In this document: positions 33,090 through 46,737 of the stretch, in pieces
Numbering within the stretch: position 1 is the first letter of the stretch
Layout: every line of letters begins with the position of its first letter
Source of the DNA: Carya illinoinensis
Lineage: Eukaryota > Streptophyta > Magnoliopsida > Fagales > Juglandaceae
Reading direction: 5' to 3'
DNA length: 64,000 nucleotides
Assembly: GCF_018687715.1 (NCBI RefSeq)
Contig: NC_056755.1
Location: 12,149,501-12,213,500, forward strand
Notes under the pieces: generated by a model
The model's database searches: none
Seen by the model: only the letters and a program-made list of their open reading frames with translations
Told to the model about the DNA's origin: nothing
Translations under genes and position numbers: made by a program

Positions 33090-35175
33090 GAGGTAAAACA
33101 ATACGTTTTATATTACTAATACTAGTATATAATACTAATATTAGTACTAATAAAAAATTTCTGGACTAGTATATATAATATAGTATATATATAATATATA
33201 TTAGATATCTATATTATATAGTATAGAGTATTTAATTAGTTACTTATATATATTGTAAGTAACTAGTATATATATTATGCATTAGATGAGTATAAAATAG
33301 TATTGTATAAAGCATTGCATTATAAAGTAATATACTAAGTATATAGTAAAACATTGCATTAAATATAAGTATAAAATACATATACCTAATATATTTAGTT
33401 TGTATATTAGAATAAATCAAGTACTTAGAATATATTATAAAGTATTATAATACTATTAGTTTTCATATATTTATGCTATCTATACTATAATATCACTTAG
33501 TATTATACTTATAGTGATACTAGTTATAAGTATAACACTATTAGTGATACTAAATAAAATATTATACTATTAGTAATACTTAATATTATAGACAGGTAAG
33601 AAACTTAGTATTATGCTATTAGTGACACTTAGTATTATATAGTGTATATAATTTTTGCATATACTAATAATAATATTGAAAATATTATGTGTATATTTAT
33701 ATATTTCTAGAATTATCTGTTCGAACGAATATAAACTAGTTCGAATAGAGATAAAGTATGTTCAAACGAATTTTTTTTGTTTGGAGGGAAAATTCGCGCC
33801 AAATTATCGGTATATGCTGGAAAATATTCTATTTTTTTTTGTTCGAACGCTTATGTTATTAGTTCGAACGGGAAAATATTGTGGGAAAAATTAGTGGTTT
33901 TTTGAATTTTTGCATTCAAACTGCTAAAATATCAGTTCAAACCTAAATTTACATATTATTAACCCCGATCATTTCACTTCATTTTCACTCGGATTGAAGT
34001 TTGAAAAAGGGAGAGAGAGCATGAGAGAGGCCTTGAGAGAGTGTTGTGGAGAGAGAGAGCTTGAAACAAGTGAGAGATAAGAGATTCTTAAGAGAGAAAA
34101 GATAAGGACGAGAGGTAATATGGTTTTTTTTGTTATTTTTCATTCCGATTTTCGTTTACAAGTATCTTGATATTTGTTGCATCTATTTGTTGGGATAGAA
34201 CAACGGTTTAATGTGTTTTATGCATATATAGGTATTGTGGATTGATATTTTTATTGGATTGCAAAAATTAGAAGTAAGTTTTATAGTTTTCTAAATTATT
34301 TAATAATCATATTTAGGGATAATCATATAGTTTTCAATGTATTGTATTGAAAGATGCTGCAGTGTATGTGAAAATTGTATTTTGTGGTTCAATTTTTTGC
34401 TCTGTTTCGTGACTAGTTTATGACTTGGTCCCATTCAAACATTCTGAATACCATTCAAATTGAATTTTCTCCGTTCGAACGGAATCTGACTTGACCAGAA
34501 TTCCCTTCGAACAGTTTGAGTGTTTGTTCGAATAGTACCAATTAAATAGATATTTATAATGTAATTATAAAATGCAATTATAATGTATAATTGTAAATAT
34601 TTAAGTACTGTAATTAAATAGATTAATACTTAAAATATAATTATACATTATTTAATTAAAGAATTATAATGTATTAGTGAAAATATTTAAGTTCTCTAAT
34701 TAAATAGATTAATACTCTAAATATTCTTATAAAATATTTAATTCAGTAATTATAATGAATTATTGAAAATATTTAAGTACTCTAATTAAATATATTAATT
34801 ATTTAATTATAAAATAATTAATTAAAAAATTATAATTAAATATTTGAAAATATTTAAGTGCTCTAATTAAATAAATTAATACTCTAAATACTCTTATAAA
34901 ATATTTAATTAAATAATTATAATGAATTATTGAAAATATTTATGTACTCTAATTAAATATATTAATTAGTTAAAATATAATTATAAAAGAATTAATTAAA
35001 AATTATACTTAAATATTTGAAAATATTTAAGTATTCTAATTAAGATGATTAACATGATGGAATATACTTATACAATATTTAATTAAATAATTATAATGTA
35101 TAATTAAAAATATTTAAGTATTCTAATTAAATAGATTAATACTTCATTTTATACATTTATTATAATTTTAAACAG
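33090..35175. other. AT-rich interior of the outer CACTA element
   Basis: Long A/T tracts with degenerate tandem repeats: TTAGTATTATACTATTAGTG-like words at 33,480-33,640, and AATTAAATATATTAAT words every 70-120 bp at 34,550-35,150. Scattered GTTCGAACG motifs at 33,718-33,870 and 34,430-34,530. A purine-rich GAGAGAGAG stretch at 34,010-34,090 may be the leader of the gene remnant downstream. Confidence 0.55.
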
Positions 35176-35756
35176 ATATGCCTCCTAAACGCAAAAGAAT
35201 ATGTGAGCCATCCCCACCACTTACTAACTCCTCGTGTGATTCACCTGCAAACATCACTAGAACCAAAACAAGGTATTTTATCACTGTATATCTTTTAAAT
35301 AAAATAATTTAATTAAAATATATGTTTTAATTTTTGTATATATAGCTATTGTAAACCAGCGCCGAGTTAGAGGCATTACGATAGATGTCTGCATAGAGAA
35401 AGTAAGGAAAGTGGGTAAATATATTTTTGTAAGTTTAAGTTTATTAATTCTATTATCTAAATATATTTTTGTTACTTATACTAATTTTAATGTTTTTCTT
35501 TTTGTAGGACAAGATGATATCTCTTAAAAACACTGTCAGATCGAATGACGACAAGACCAAGAGGCTAGAGGAACCTACAATTGAGATAGAACGATTGAGG
35601 TCAAAGAAAAAAGAGTTGCGGACCCAATTAGATCAAGCAGCAAATTTAGAGGCAAGATTAGAAGAGATGCTACAATTAAATAACCAAAAAATGTTTGAAC
35701 AATTTCAGTCAATAATGTCCCAAAATCCTAAGCCACCACTACCACCACAATCATAA
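35176..35756 (+). pseudogene. TNPA-like gene remnant in outer CACTA
   Basis: An ATG at 35,176 starts MPPKRKRICEPSPPLTN and a short exon ending near 35,270. A C-terminal exon (about 35,508-35,756) encodes a charged coiled coil (EIERLRSKKKELRTQLDQA) and a PPLPPQS end. The inner element's Transposase_24-type gene starts with the same MPPKR word and also ends in a coiled coil, so this looks like the same gene with its central domain deleted. Confidence 0.55.
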
Positions 35757-35879
35757 TTCATTAATTTTTTTAATTGCCTTTATTTATAATGTTTGTAAAC
35801 ATTTGAACAATTGATGTATATAGATTACAATTTGTATTAGTATGTTCTTTTTAATTAAATTTCATTTTATTTGATCAAT

Positions 35880-36320
35880 ACCATTCGAACTTCAAATAAC
35901 CCGTTCGAATGGTAAATTATCATTTATGCATATATTCGAACAAAAACATATCCATTCAAACAAAAAAAAAATCCATTTGAACGTATTGGAAAAAACAATC
36001 CGTGCGTTCATTCGAACAATTAAATACTCATTCGAATAATGTTATTTTTCAAAACTCCGTTCAAACAGAAGATTTTCATAATAGATTGTCTGTTCGAACA
36101 GTTAATATTTTTGTTCAAACAAAAGTCACTTAAAATGTGTTGGTTCGAACAGCCTTAGTCAGATATGGTTACTGGTTCGAATTAATATTTCATGTTGTTC
36201 GAACAGGATTTTTTTCATTCGAACTTGATTCTAAGACAACATTTTTTTGTCTCAAAAACAAATTTTCGTTTGAACGATTTCGACTGGTTCCGCCTAATTT
36301 CATCCATAAAAGTACTTTTT
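35880..36320. repeat. Subterminal palindrome array, outer CACTA right side
   Basis: Repeated CATTCGAAC/GTTCGAACA-type words every 20-40 bp, mirroring the left side. Followed by sequence with GAGACGAAAAT and CTCCAAAAAT words that also occurs, inverted, near the left end. Confidence 0.7.
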
Positions 36321-36639
36321 GGAGACGAAAATCAATTTTTATCTCCAAAAATTTTCTGAGACGGACTTTCTGAAAAAAAATAGAGACAAAAAATTTTCAT
36401 CTCCAAAAATTTTTAGGGATGAAATTCAGATTTTTTGAGACCAAATTTTTTGTCTCAAAAAACCAATTCTCTTGTAGCACTACAACAAAAATAGGTTTTA
36501 GTGACAGATGAAACTATCACAAGAAATGAAAAAAACGTCACAAAATATATTTGGTAATGGTTTCTGACCATCACCACCACTGTCACGTAATATGCGTTAT
36601 GGATTACATTTGGTGACAGTTTACTGTACAAGCGTCACT

Positions 36640-37160
36640 AAACATATTTTTAGTGACGGTTGGGGATGTGCCGTTTGAAATAACGTTCGAACGTATCATT
36701 TTCTGTGACGGTTAGAATCTGTCACAGAAAATTACGTTCGAAGGTAAAATATTATTTTTGAACATAAAAAAGACCAGCTGACATCCGAACGAGAAAAGGT
36801 AACGTTTGTTGATTATAGTTCGAACGTATAATGTAAACGTTCAAACGTTTAATCGTGCGAACGTTACGTTCGAATCTCGAATCCAACGAAAATGAAATAA
36901 TGTCTGAACGTTTGTATCATAACGTTCGGATGTTAATTCGAATGTTAAGAGAGTAGAGTTCGAACGTAAAGTGTGCGTTCGGATGTTTGGAACGTTAAAC
37001 TTTTTTGACATTCGAACGTTTTTTTAACTTGGGTTTAAACATTCGAACGTTTTGTTACTATTTTATATGGTTACGTTTGAACGTATTTTCGAACGTGTAA
37101 TACTGTTGAAACGTATTTTATTTACATTCGAACGTACATATCAGAAATGCTAAACTCATC
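36640..37160. repeat. Subterminal repeats, inner CACTA left side
   Basis: A dozen or more copies of ACGTTCGAACGT or partial forms (AACGTTCGGATG, CATTCGAACGT). Preceded by TTTAGTGACGGTT repeats near the terminus. Confidence 0.75.
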
Positions 37161-37261
37161 CACTTAATAAACAAACCAATTGTTTCATATTACAGTACAT
37201 ATTTCACAACCAACATTGTTTGAAACTGTTTTCAAATTAGATGTTAAAAACGTAATACACA

Positions 37262-38936
37262 AATAAAATTCATCTCCCGCCCAGCACGATTCTGTTGCAA
37301 TGACATAACACGCTCCATTTGCAGCATCATCTCCCGCTGCACTTGCTCTTAGATCTCACTACGGATTCTTTCCTCCTGTTCTCTTTGTCGGTCCTGCAAA
37401 CGCGTCTCTAAATGAGACTGTCGCTCTAAGAGGAACTCAAACTCTTGCTGTCTAGACCTCATATACTCATTCTCGCGTCGTGCAGCTTCTAAATCTTTAG
37501 TAAGATTATTAATTTGTGATGTCGATGAGGTTGAGAAAGATGAATCGGAATGCTTGAAAGATCATCCCAAACCTCTTGCCATACTAGAGTTGGGCCCAAG
37601 CACCTGTGTAAAAATGTCCAAGTCACTAGGAGAGAATTCCCCAGAAGCTGACTGCATCTCCATCATTTTTTCCTGCAGTTTGAAAGATCAAAACACACAA
37701 TAAGTAACATATTAAAAGAAATACAAATAAAAAATAATTTAATCACATGTTACATAATTTATTTAACAAAAGGAACACCGCTTACATAATTAATTGCAGC
37801 TGCAGAATCCATTCGCTCACTATGTTCATTAGTGTGAGCAGCAGCATAGACATGAATGAGGGAAAAGTTTTTAGGATCATCACGTTTCTAAGAAAACGAC
37901 ATTAGCAATTTGAAAAAGACAATGTTAGTACTTATACAAGAGAATAATAAGAAAAAATATGAATTATTGCGTTTATTAATTATCATTTTTTTAGCAACAC
38001 GATGGAATGATCTTGAACCAGCACGATGATGAATAGTCAGAGCAGATCTATTATTTGCATTTGTAGAACTTAAGTGCTATAAAAATAATTCCCACCGTTA
38101 ATTGTAATATATGTACATACATATAATATAAACAACAAATATAAATGTAAATAATTATAGAAAATAAATCTAGAATACCTAATATTCTAGAGGCAAAAAG
38201 ATCATAACACTTTATCCAGTCGTCTAATTTCATCTGCTGGAAAGGGCACTGTGCAGCCTCTTCAAACGTCTTAAATTTCTTGAAATAGTCATGACATCGT
38301 CCCTTGTGACGTTGGAATAGTGTAGCCATTAACTCATTCACAGTTCTCAAATCCTCGCTACGACCAAAGTCGAGGTCAAATTCATCCTAATTATAAATTA
38401 ATTACGTTAAAAATATGATAAACTAATGTAGGTGAAAAAAATGATATAATAAGTAAACTCACCAGCACACGACTCCGAATATGTTCCTTAATCTCATTCG
38501 GCACATCTCTCCAGGAGCGCACATAAAATGGAGCGTAAGCTCGAACTACTGTGCCAATATAGGAGGAAAGCACTGCTGCACTATCATTCACTCCTCCAAT
38601 GGAATTATTAGGAATTGTGATTTTCAGTTTACCATGCCTTCGATTTTTCTCAAGTGAGATCCCGCGTGTATAGCCACGACCGCGATGAGCAGATGCATCA
38701 ACTAATAGATGATAGTATAATTTTGAAGGTTATATATATTATTTATTGAAACAAACCTCTTGATTATATATAGTATTAACGTAAACATTCCTTACCGGTA
38801 GGTGTCGACTGTGCATCGTTCTCTGTAATGTTAACTTCATCTTCGGGAACGGACTCCTCAGGTGGGGAGTCCTCAATGGGTTCAGGACTTGAACTCGGTG
38901 GAGGAGGCACATTTCTCCTTTATCTTTTTGGCGGCA
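37262..38936 (-). pseudogene. TNPA-like protein gene (plant Transposase_24, En/Spm family), decayed
   Basis: Read from 38,936 on minus: MPPKR then a stop at codon 6, a proline/acidic region ending at a donor near 38,790, then an exon at about 38,698-38,462 (LKITIPNNSIGGVNDSAAV, RSWRDVPNEIKEHIRSRVL). The next exon, at about 38,390-38,170, reads FQRHKGRCHDYFKKFKTFEE and then KLDDWIKCYDLFAS, the Transposase_24 signature. C-terminal exons at about 37,870-37,262 give an R/E/Q-rich coiled coil with at least two more stops. In CACTA elements such proteins bind the subterminal repeats and assist the transposase. Confidence 0.7.
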
Positions 38937-39002
38937 TACTTGGAAATGATTATATATAACAAAAAAATATTATTAGAATAAATTTATATTTATTATAAAA
39001 TT

Positions 39003-42000
39003 CTATAATGGTTGTATATGAATAAACTTTTTAGTACTTTTAGTCTTCATCTTCAGATGTATTTCCATGTTTGTTTTAGAATCTCTCTGTATAACATCTT
39101 CGTCATCATCATCAAGCTCTTCTTCGTCATCCTTATCCACTTCCCCCCCCGGATTCTTGTTCGTCTTCTTCTTCTGACTCTTCTTCTGTACTTTTCTTAC
39201 TTTCTTCAATTGAATGATAATTTAATGAAGACGGGTCAAGATGGATGAGTGGAACGTCATCTCTACATAAGGGGAGCAACTCGAGTGCACCGAGGTCAAC
39301 AAATAAGTTAATACCCCCTCCTCTATCTTCCTGGTAGGCCTCTACATTTGGAGTGTCATCTTCATCTCCGCTATTATCGTAATCTATACTCGTTCCTACT
39401 TCATATATATTTAGAGGGACAAATTTTTGTACAACTCGCCAAGTTATCTCTCCACTATCTTCATCAGCACTTTTCATTAGATCAATCAAGTAATAGATTT
39501 GAGTAGCTTGACAAGCCAGTACGAATGGATCATCTTTGTACCATTTAGATGCAGTATTGACACTCGTAAAATGATTATCCCTATATATCGAATCCCGACC
39601 ACTGCCTATATCTTACCAATCACATTTAAAGACATATGTTATAGACCCACCCAGATATTTCAATCCGATAATATCATGAATAACACCATAATAATCAATA
39701 TCATCTGTTCCATGACTCCCCTCGACCAAGATACCACAGTTTTGAGTTTTTCTATTACGTTCACGGTTCAGAGTATGGAATCTATAATCTCGAACTGTGC
39801 ATGCAGTGTATCGAAGTACTCTATTTGATGGACCACGGGCCAATGCATACAATTCAAAAGAGACTGATCCGGGATCACGAGAACCTTGTTCCAATATCTA
39901 ACAATTTAAATAATGTCATTTATTAAATATTAACTAGAGTTAAAACTTTCATCATGTAACATATCTTATAGAGTTTAGTTCATACACGTTGTTCAAACCA
40001 TCCAGAAAATTCTGACTCGTGTCTTGCCACTATATCCTCGACACCTTCCATCTTAAGTTTGTCCATGTGCTCACTGTATAGTATAATTTATCATATTATT
40101 TTACATAACAATAGTTAAAGTTAACCTCATTATCTTTAGAATTATTTAAACCTTGTACAATGACATACCTGAGATAGTGATCAATCTCCTGACAATTATT
40201 TAGCACATACCACCGAACTTTATCCAACTCTATATCAAGTAAATCGTAACCCGTTTGTGCACCCAAAGGTCGTACATTCTGAGAAAACACTGATAGCTCA
40301 CGAGGAGGCGGAGCAGCAAGATCAGGATTTCGTTCTTGACGAACAAATCGTGTCTCAACACCACAAAGATATAAAGAGCAAAATGTTAACCATTCATCGT
40401 GTATATAGGCCTCTACTATTGAACCCTCAGCTCTGGATTTATTCCTAATAGTGCACTTCAGTCAACCTAAATATCTTTCAACTGGATACATCCAACGAAA
40501 CTGTACCGGTCCACCCAACATGATCTTCCGGGGTAAATGTATTGCTAAATGAACCAAGACATCAAAAAATGACAGTGGAAAGATTTGCTCAAATTTACAT
40601 AGTATAGTAGCAATGTCTTCTTCCAGTTTCTGCAGCATATCTCGATTCACTACCCGAGCACACAAATCCTTAAAAAACATACACAGTTCAATTATGGTAA
40701 CACGTACAGCAGATGTTAGCTTCCCACGAATTTCCACCGGTAATAACTTCTGTAAAAATACGTGACAGTCATGACTTTTTAATCCGCCAATTTTCCAGTC
40801 ATTGTGGCTTACATATCTACTGATATTTGAAGCATAACCATCTGGCAACTTCACACCTTGCAACCATTTGCAGAAGTCCATCCTCTCCTCCCTTGTCATT
40901 GTAAAACATGCATGCGGCATGACCACCCTTTCACCCTCCACTCGTAAATGCAAATTATGTTTAATTTCCATTCTCTCAAGATCTTTCTTTGTCTTAATCG
41001 TATCTTTCGTCTTTTTATTAATGCTCATCAATGTATCCAGTATATTATCACAAATATTCTTCTTAATATGCATTACATCCAAACTATGTCGCAACATGTA
41101 GAACGACCAATACGGCAACTCAAAAAAAATACTACGCTTTGTCCAATTCAATTCTGTTACGCCTCGTTTTCTCTTGTTCTTTCCCCGACCTTTGCCAAAA
41201 TTGTTCGCTGCCACATGTACCAATTGTTCCAGGATCTCTTCCCCAGACAACTCATTTGGCGTAATTCTATCTTCTACTCGCCCATCAAATTTAGCGGATT
41301 CTGTTCTCCATGCATGATTTGTTGGTAGATAACGTCGATGACCCATGAAACACAACTTTTGAGAATATTTTAACCACTCACTAGTAGTTTCTTTATTACA
41401 CGTCGGACACACTAACTTTCCTTTAGTACTCCAGCCGGAAAGATTCCCATATGCCGGAAAGTCATTTATCGTCCACATTACCGCAGCTTGCATCTGAAAA
41501 GTTGTTGATGTGGATGCATCATAAGTTCTGACGTCTGCTTCCCATAACTCTTTCAACTCTTCAATCAACGGCTGCAAATATACGTCAATGTCATTCTCAA
41601 GTGATCTCGGGCCGGGGATAAGTAAAATTAACAAAAAGTTGGGCACATTCATGCACCTCCATGGTGGAAGATTGTACGGAATCAACACTACAGGCCAAGT
41701 GCTATAACTTGTACTCATATTTCCAAAAGGGTTGAATCCATCAGTTGTGAGTCCGAGGCACACGTTCCTTGCTTCTATCCCAAACTCTGGATACTGATTA
41801 TCGAAAGATTGCCATGAAAGTGAGTCAGCAGGGTGCCTCATAAATCCATCATTTTGAACTCTTTTCTCTGTGCCACTTCATATCGTGAGCTATTTTCTTA
41901 CACATGTATAATCTTTGCAACCGGGGTTTCAATGAGAAATATCGCAATACTTTAACTGGCACGCTTTTCTTATCCTTCCACCTCGACTCTCCGCATACCG

Positions 42001-42724
42001 GACATGATTGTTTCTCCTCGTTCTCATTCCAAAATAAAACACAATCATTCTTGCATGCATGTATGGACTTATACTCAAACCCTAATCCCTTTCTCAACTG
42101 TTTCGCTTCATAAAAGTTCTTCGGCAATACAGATCCTTCGGGAAGCACTTCGTTAAATAAGTCTAATACCATGTTAATTGCTTTGGTTGACATTCCACAC
42201 AATGACTTTATGTGAAGCAACTGCACAATAAACGACATTTTAGAATGTTTTGTACAGCCTGGATAAAGCTCGCGCTTTGCATCTTCCCACATTTCTAGAA
42301 AATTATCTGAATCATTCCGTCACCCACTTGAGCCATTTTCGTCAACCTCATCCATAAACATCTCAGCTCCAATGTCACTCAACATCTCCTCCATCTCATC
42401 TCGCTCATAATCATCATCCACATGCCGCAAATTTTTCCGCTGACTGAATAAGTCATCCGCTGATTCTGCATACGGCTCACCATGCAGTACCCATCGAGTA
42501 TACCCCAAATCCATACCGTTCACAAATATATGACTTTCAGCTTCATCTAATCCTATCACACACAAATTTTTACAACCTCGACATGGACACTTAATGTAAC
42601 CACGACTATCAGCAGAGATCTTTGCAAAATCAATGAAGGCCCTTACTCCACGCGCATAGGGTATGTAATCTTTTCCAAGTCTATCGCATAGACACATCCA
42701 ACTTTTATCCATTTCTAAAAACAT
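39003..42724 (-). pseudogene. CACTA tnp2-type transposase with DUF4218 and DUF4216 regions, decayed
   Basis: Domains in order on minus: Transposase-associated N-terminal domain (42,724-42,320; MDKSWMCLCDRLGKDYIPYA, with an IKCPCRGCKN zinc-binding word); tnp2/Transposase_21 (about 42,290-41,000; GYPSFGI-like FGIEARNVCLGLTTDGFNPF, PAYGNLSGWSTKGKLVCPTC); DUF4218 (about 40,800-40,460; LCARVVNRDMLQKLEEDIA, MYPVERYLG). The DUF4216 part spans about 39,900-39,400 (RDNHFTSVNTASKWYKDDPF, DSGEITWRVVQKF), and an acidic tail follows. Breaks seen: TGA at 42,318-42,320, a 1-nt frameshift near 41,855-41,875, TGA at about 40,460, a stop in the DUF4216 exon at about 39,614, and a homopolymer frameshift at 39,146-39,153. 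It encoded the element's transposase; now inactive. Confidence 0.85.
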
Positions 42725-44590
42725 CTAATTTTTTAGTAACACGTATAAGAGTTAAATACACATGCATGTCATGATACATCATGTTCAAAGTACTCTTTCT
42801 CAAGGTAGTTGGTCCTATCCCATTCGAGGTTATATTCTCCATATTGCACAAGTCCCGTCACTCTACTACTTTGAACGTTAGTAAAAATTTCGGCAGCACT
42901 TCCCCATAGTTCTCCAAGTATACCTGTTCACATATAGGGATTATGACCCTAAGAACAGTATACCCGAAGAACAGATGAGGAAGACACCGAAACTTCATAC
43001 TAAACGTTCAAAGTAGGAATAACGTTTATGTGCAATACAGATAATATAATCTCAAACTGTCCACACTGGACAATTCAGGAATTAATGTACACCTAAATAT
43101 ACACTAATTCCCAAACGGGTCTAAGATTATTTATGCAATGTTATACAATATCTAACAAAACAGTTTACAAATAATTTAGCGCACATTGTTTGAATTATCC
43201 CAATGTACTAATAATATTTATATTATTAATGATTGATAACACTTAGAAATTATTTGTAAACTTATATAATTCATAATAACAAATTATACTTATTATCAGC
43301 TATATAATATATAACACTACTATAAAATATCTTATAATTACCATTATAAGTTACTGATAACACTTATATTTTATTTGTTATTATATAGCATAAAATAACA
43401 ATTTTTACTTATTTATTTTGTATTTAATATAATATATAGTAAATTAGATTATAATTACTAGTTATACTATATATTGATAACACTTAATTGTTATAAGTTA
43501 TTATATAATTATTACTATTATTGCCAAAATTATTATAATTATTATAATAATTATAATTATTAAATAAGTAATTATTATTATAATTACTTATCTATTTCTT
43601 ATGAATCCTTCTTTAATACTATACATTACATGATAATTATTATTAGGGATTGATACTAATAACACTATAGTATATATTATTAGGTAAAATATTTATTATT
43701 ATTGAGCTATTAGATTTTTAGGAATTATTATTTTATAATAATTATATATTAATAATTGTTAATATATAATATAAATACTTATTTATATTATAATTTTAGT
43801 AATACGAATTTCCCTATATATACTATATAGTTATGCCTTATAATTGATACTTAGTAATATATCTAATTTATTATATTGTTTATTTAACTAATTATATAGA
43901 TAATAGTTTTAATCGTAATATTATAATTTATAATTATCGTTATTATAAATTATATACTATTTATTTTTATTTTTACACAAATAATCACTATTTATTTTCC
44001 ACGCAATTGTTATATATATTCTTTAATCTCTCTCATATTACTAAAATAGACACATAAATTTACAAATAATTATTATTCAAAAACATACACTATACTAAAA
44101 CATTATCACATTAAGAATAAACATATTCAATAACAATAATTTTTCATTTTAATTCATTCAAACAACACAATTCATATCACAAATTAAATCCACAATAAAA
44201 TGTAACAATAGAGTTTAGTATATATACCTTATGCTTTAAAGAAATTCCTCTTCAAAAATCACTAATTTTCAATAATTCACAACAAATGATCCTTCAAAAA
44301 ATACACAATACTAGTTAGTTAAATATATATATAAAAAACATTGACAACTATCATGTAAATTACAAATAAAAAATGAGATTTTTTTTTACCTTAATGCTTA
44401 AAACTATACATTTGCAAACTCTCTCTCACTATAACCCTCAACTTCTTCTCTCCCTCTCTCTAAAACTCTCTCTGTCTCTCCGTCTGTTTCCACTTCTCAG
44501 CTCCCTCTCTCTAAAGCTTTCTCTGTCTCTCACTCTAACACGCACAGAGGAAAGCATAAATGAATCTGCTTTCCCGTGCGTGAAAGTTTT
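42725..44590. other. AT-rich region upstream of tnp2 in inner CACTA
   Basis: No gene recognised. Presumed promoter and leader of the minus-strand transposase gene, with CT-rich CTCTCTCTAAAACTCTCTC words at 44,430-44,540. A/T-only stretches at 43,300-43,960. Confidence 0.5.
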
Positions 44591-44599
44591 ATATTTTGC

Positions 44600-46440
44600 T
44601 TGTTATGCAATTAACGTTCGGATGTTCATTAATGAACGTTCGAACGTTTAATTTTTCATGCAAACGTTCACGCAGTAATGTTCGAACATATAATTATCCC
44701 GCCCAGCAATTATACAGTACGTTCGCACGTATGATTCTCCAGCCTACGTATTCGACTATAACATTCGAACGTTAAGATAAACGTTCGAACGTACTGTTTA
44801 CATTTGGTTTCAGCGGGAAATTTTCCTCCGAATTTATTATAACGTCCGAACGTTACACATGAAGGTTCGAACGTAAATATTATTATTTACATATTAGAAT
44901 TTAGTATATTCCTCATAATATATTTATATATTAAATTATAAATTATACAATATTAATTAATATATCATTTGTACCAATTATAATATATATAACATAAGTA
45001 TTATATAAGAACGTACTATATATATATTATTACTTTATATTAACTAATAATATAAAATATATATTATATTATAACTATAATATAATAAGTATATTATATA
45101 TTATAGTTATAACAAGTATATTATAATATATTATATAGGAAAAATTGTATATTATACTAGTATAATAGTACATATTATAGTATATCTAATAACTATATTA
45201 AAGTAATATAGTTATTAGATAATATAGTATAAGTATTATATAATATATTATCTATATTATAGTCTATAATATAGTATGAGTATTATATAGTATGTTATCT
45301 ATATATAATAACTATATAATATAGTATAATATATTATATAGTAAATATATTATAGATATAATATACTACTAGTTATATTATGTATAATATTATATAGTAA
45401 TATATAGATAATATAATATATATTATATTAATATATTATATAATATATATAATATAATATATAGTGTAACAAACGTTCGAATGTTATAATTCAAACGTTC
45501 GGACGTATTGATTAACGTCCGAACCTATACGTTATATGTTCGCATGTTAATATAACGTCCGAACGTATACGTTATACATTCGCACGTATGATTCTAAGTC
45601 TGAATGTATAATACATAACGTTCGCATGTAGACGAAACGTTCGAACGTTAATTAATTAATGTTCGAACGTTAACTATATATAAAGTCAGGCACAATGGTT
45701 TCCAGGCCATAACATTCACTAAAACTCTCACTCTCTCTTCCTCTCCGCCACGCACGCCGCCGCAACCATCGTCATACGCCACCGCAATCGTCACTAAAAG
45801 GTAATGTGCCCTCTCCCTCTTCTATTTAGTACCATTTTAATCGGTGGGTTTCAAAAATTCGAAACCCACCGTAGGCCGGTTATTGTTCATTGCATTTCCA
45901 GCCACCATTCGCAGTAAATTGATAAAATAGGACCGTAGAAACATTCCCCACTGTTAGTAGATGCTTATTTTGGTTGTTTTTGGCTTCGAAACATGCCTTT
46001 TGAAGCTTTCGGTAATGGCTGAGTCGACTCAGCGATTCCGTGTCGTAACGTTCGGACGTCACGACACAACATCCGAACGTGTGACCTTTAGTATTCTTTA
46101 CGTTCACACGTTAAATTGTAACGTGCGAACATATTATTTTTACGTGCGAACATTTTTATCTAACGCTTTAACAGAACGTTGGATAAAATGTTCGAACGTA
46201 AACCGTTGGTCTTCTTCGGCTAGTAAGAACGTCCGAACGTATTACGGTTCAAATTCATTATGTCGGAACGTTTATATCATACGTTCGGACGTAATGAACT
46301 CATTCGTACGTTTTTATCTAACATTTGAATGATACGTTCGATAAAATGTCAGAACGTATCATCTTTGTAAATTCGGACGCGACAGTTTTAATTTTAACGT
46401 GCGAACGTACTTTCAATAACGTTCGAACGTTTCCTATTAA
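44600..46440. repeat. Large internal cluster of ACGTTCGAACGT motifs in inner CACTA
   Basis: Two blocks (44,610-44,880 and 45,470-46,440) hold dozens of full or partial ACGTTCGAACGTT palindromes. Between them lies an A/T-only stretch of TATA-rich repeats (44,890-45,465). The cluster sits between the divergent tnp2 and Transposase_32-like genes, not at an element end. Confidence 0.75.
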
Positions 46441-46737
46441 AATATTTTTATATTGTTTCTTTTTATTATTATTATTATTTTAGATATTGAAAAAGTGAAA
46501 TTATTTAAAAATTTTACTGCCAAAATTATGTAAATTTATAAGGATGATATTTTAATTTTCTGTATAATCCATATATGTCATAATATGTATGTATCTGTGA
46601 TTCTAATCATTTTTTTTAACTATTATAACTTATATATTTTTTTTAATTTTTAGGATATTGCTCAGTATATGACGACATGGAAGCGAGGGAGGGATGGAGG
46701 CAATCCGGACATTGCTTGACTGGGGGCATGAACTGTT

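Noticed and set aside
35514..35756. Independent small host gene encoding a coiled coil
   Set aside because: Lies inside the outer CACTA element, with an upstream exon starting MPPKR like the TNPA-like gene of the inner element.
44890..45465. Possible centromeric or satellite array
   Set aside because: A/T-only simple sequence inside a CACTA element, with no fixed monomer length.
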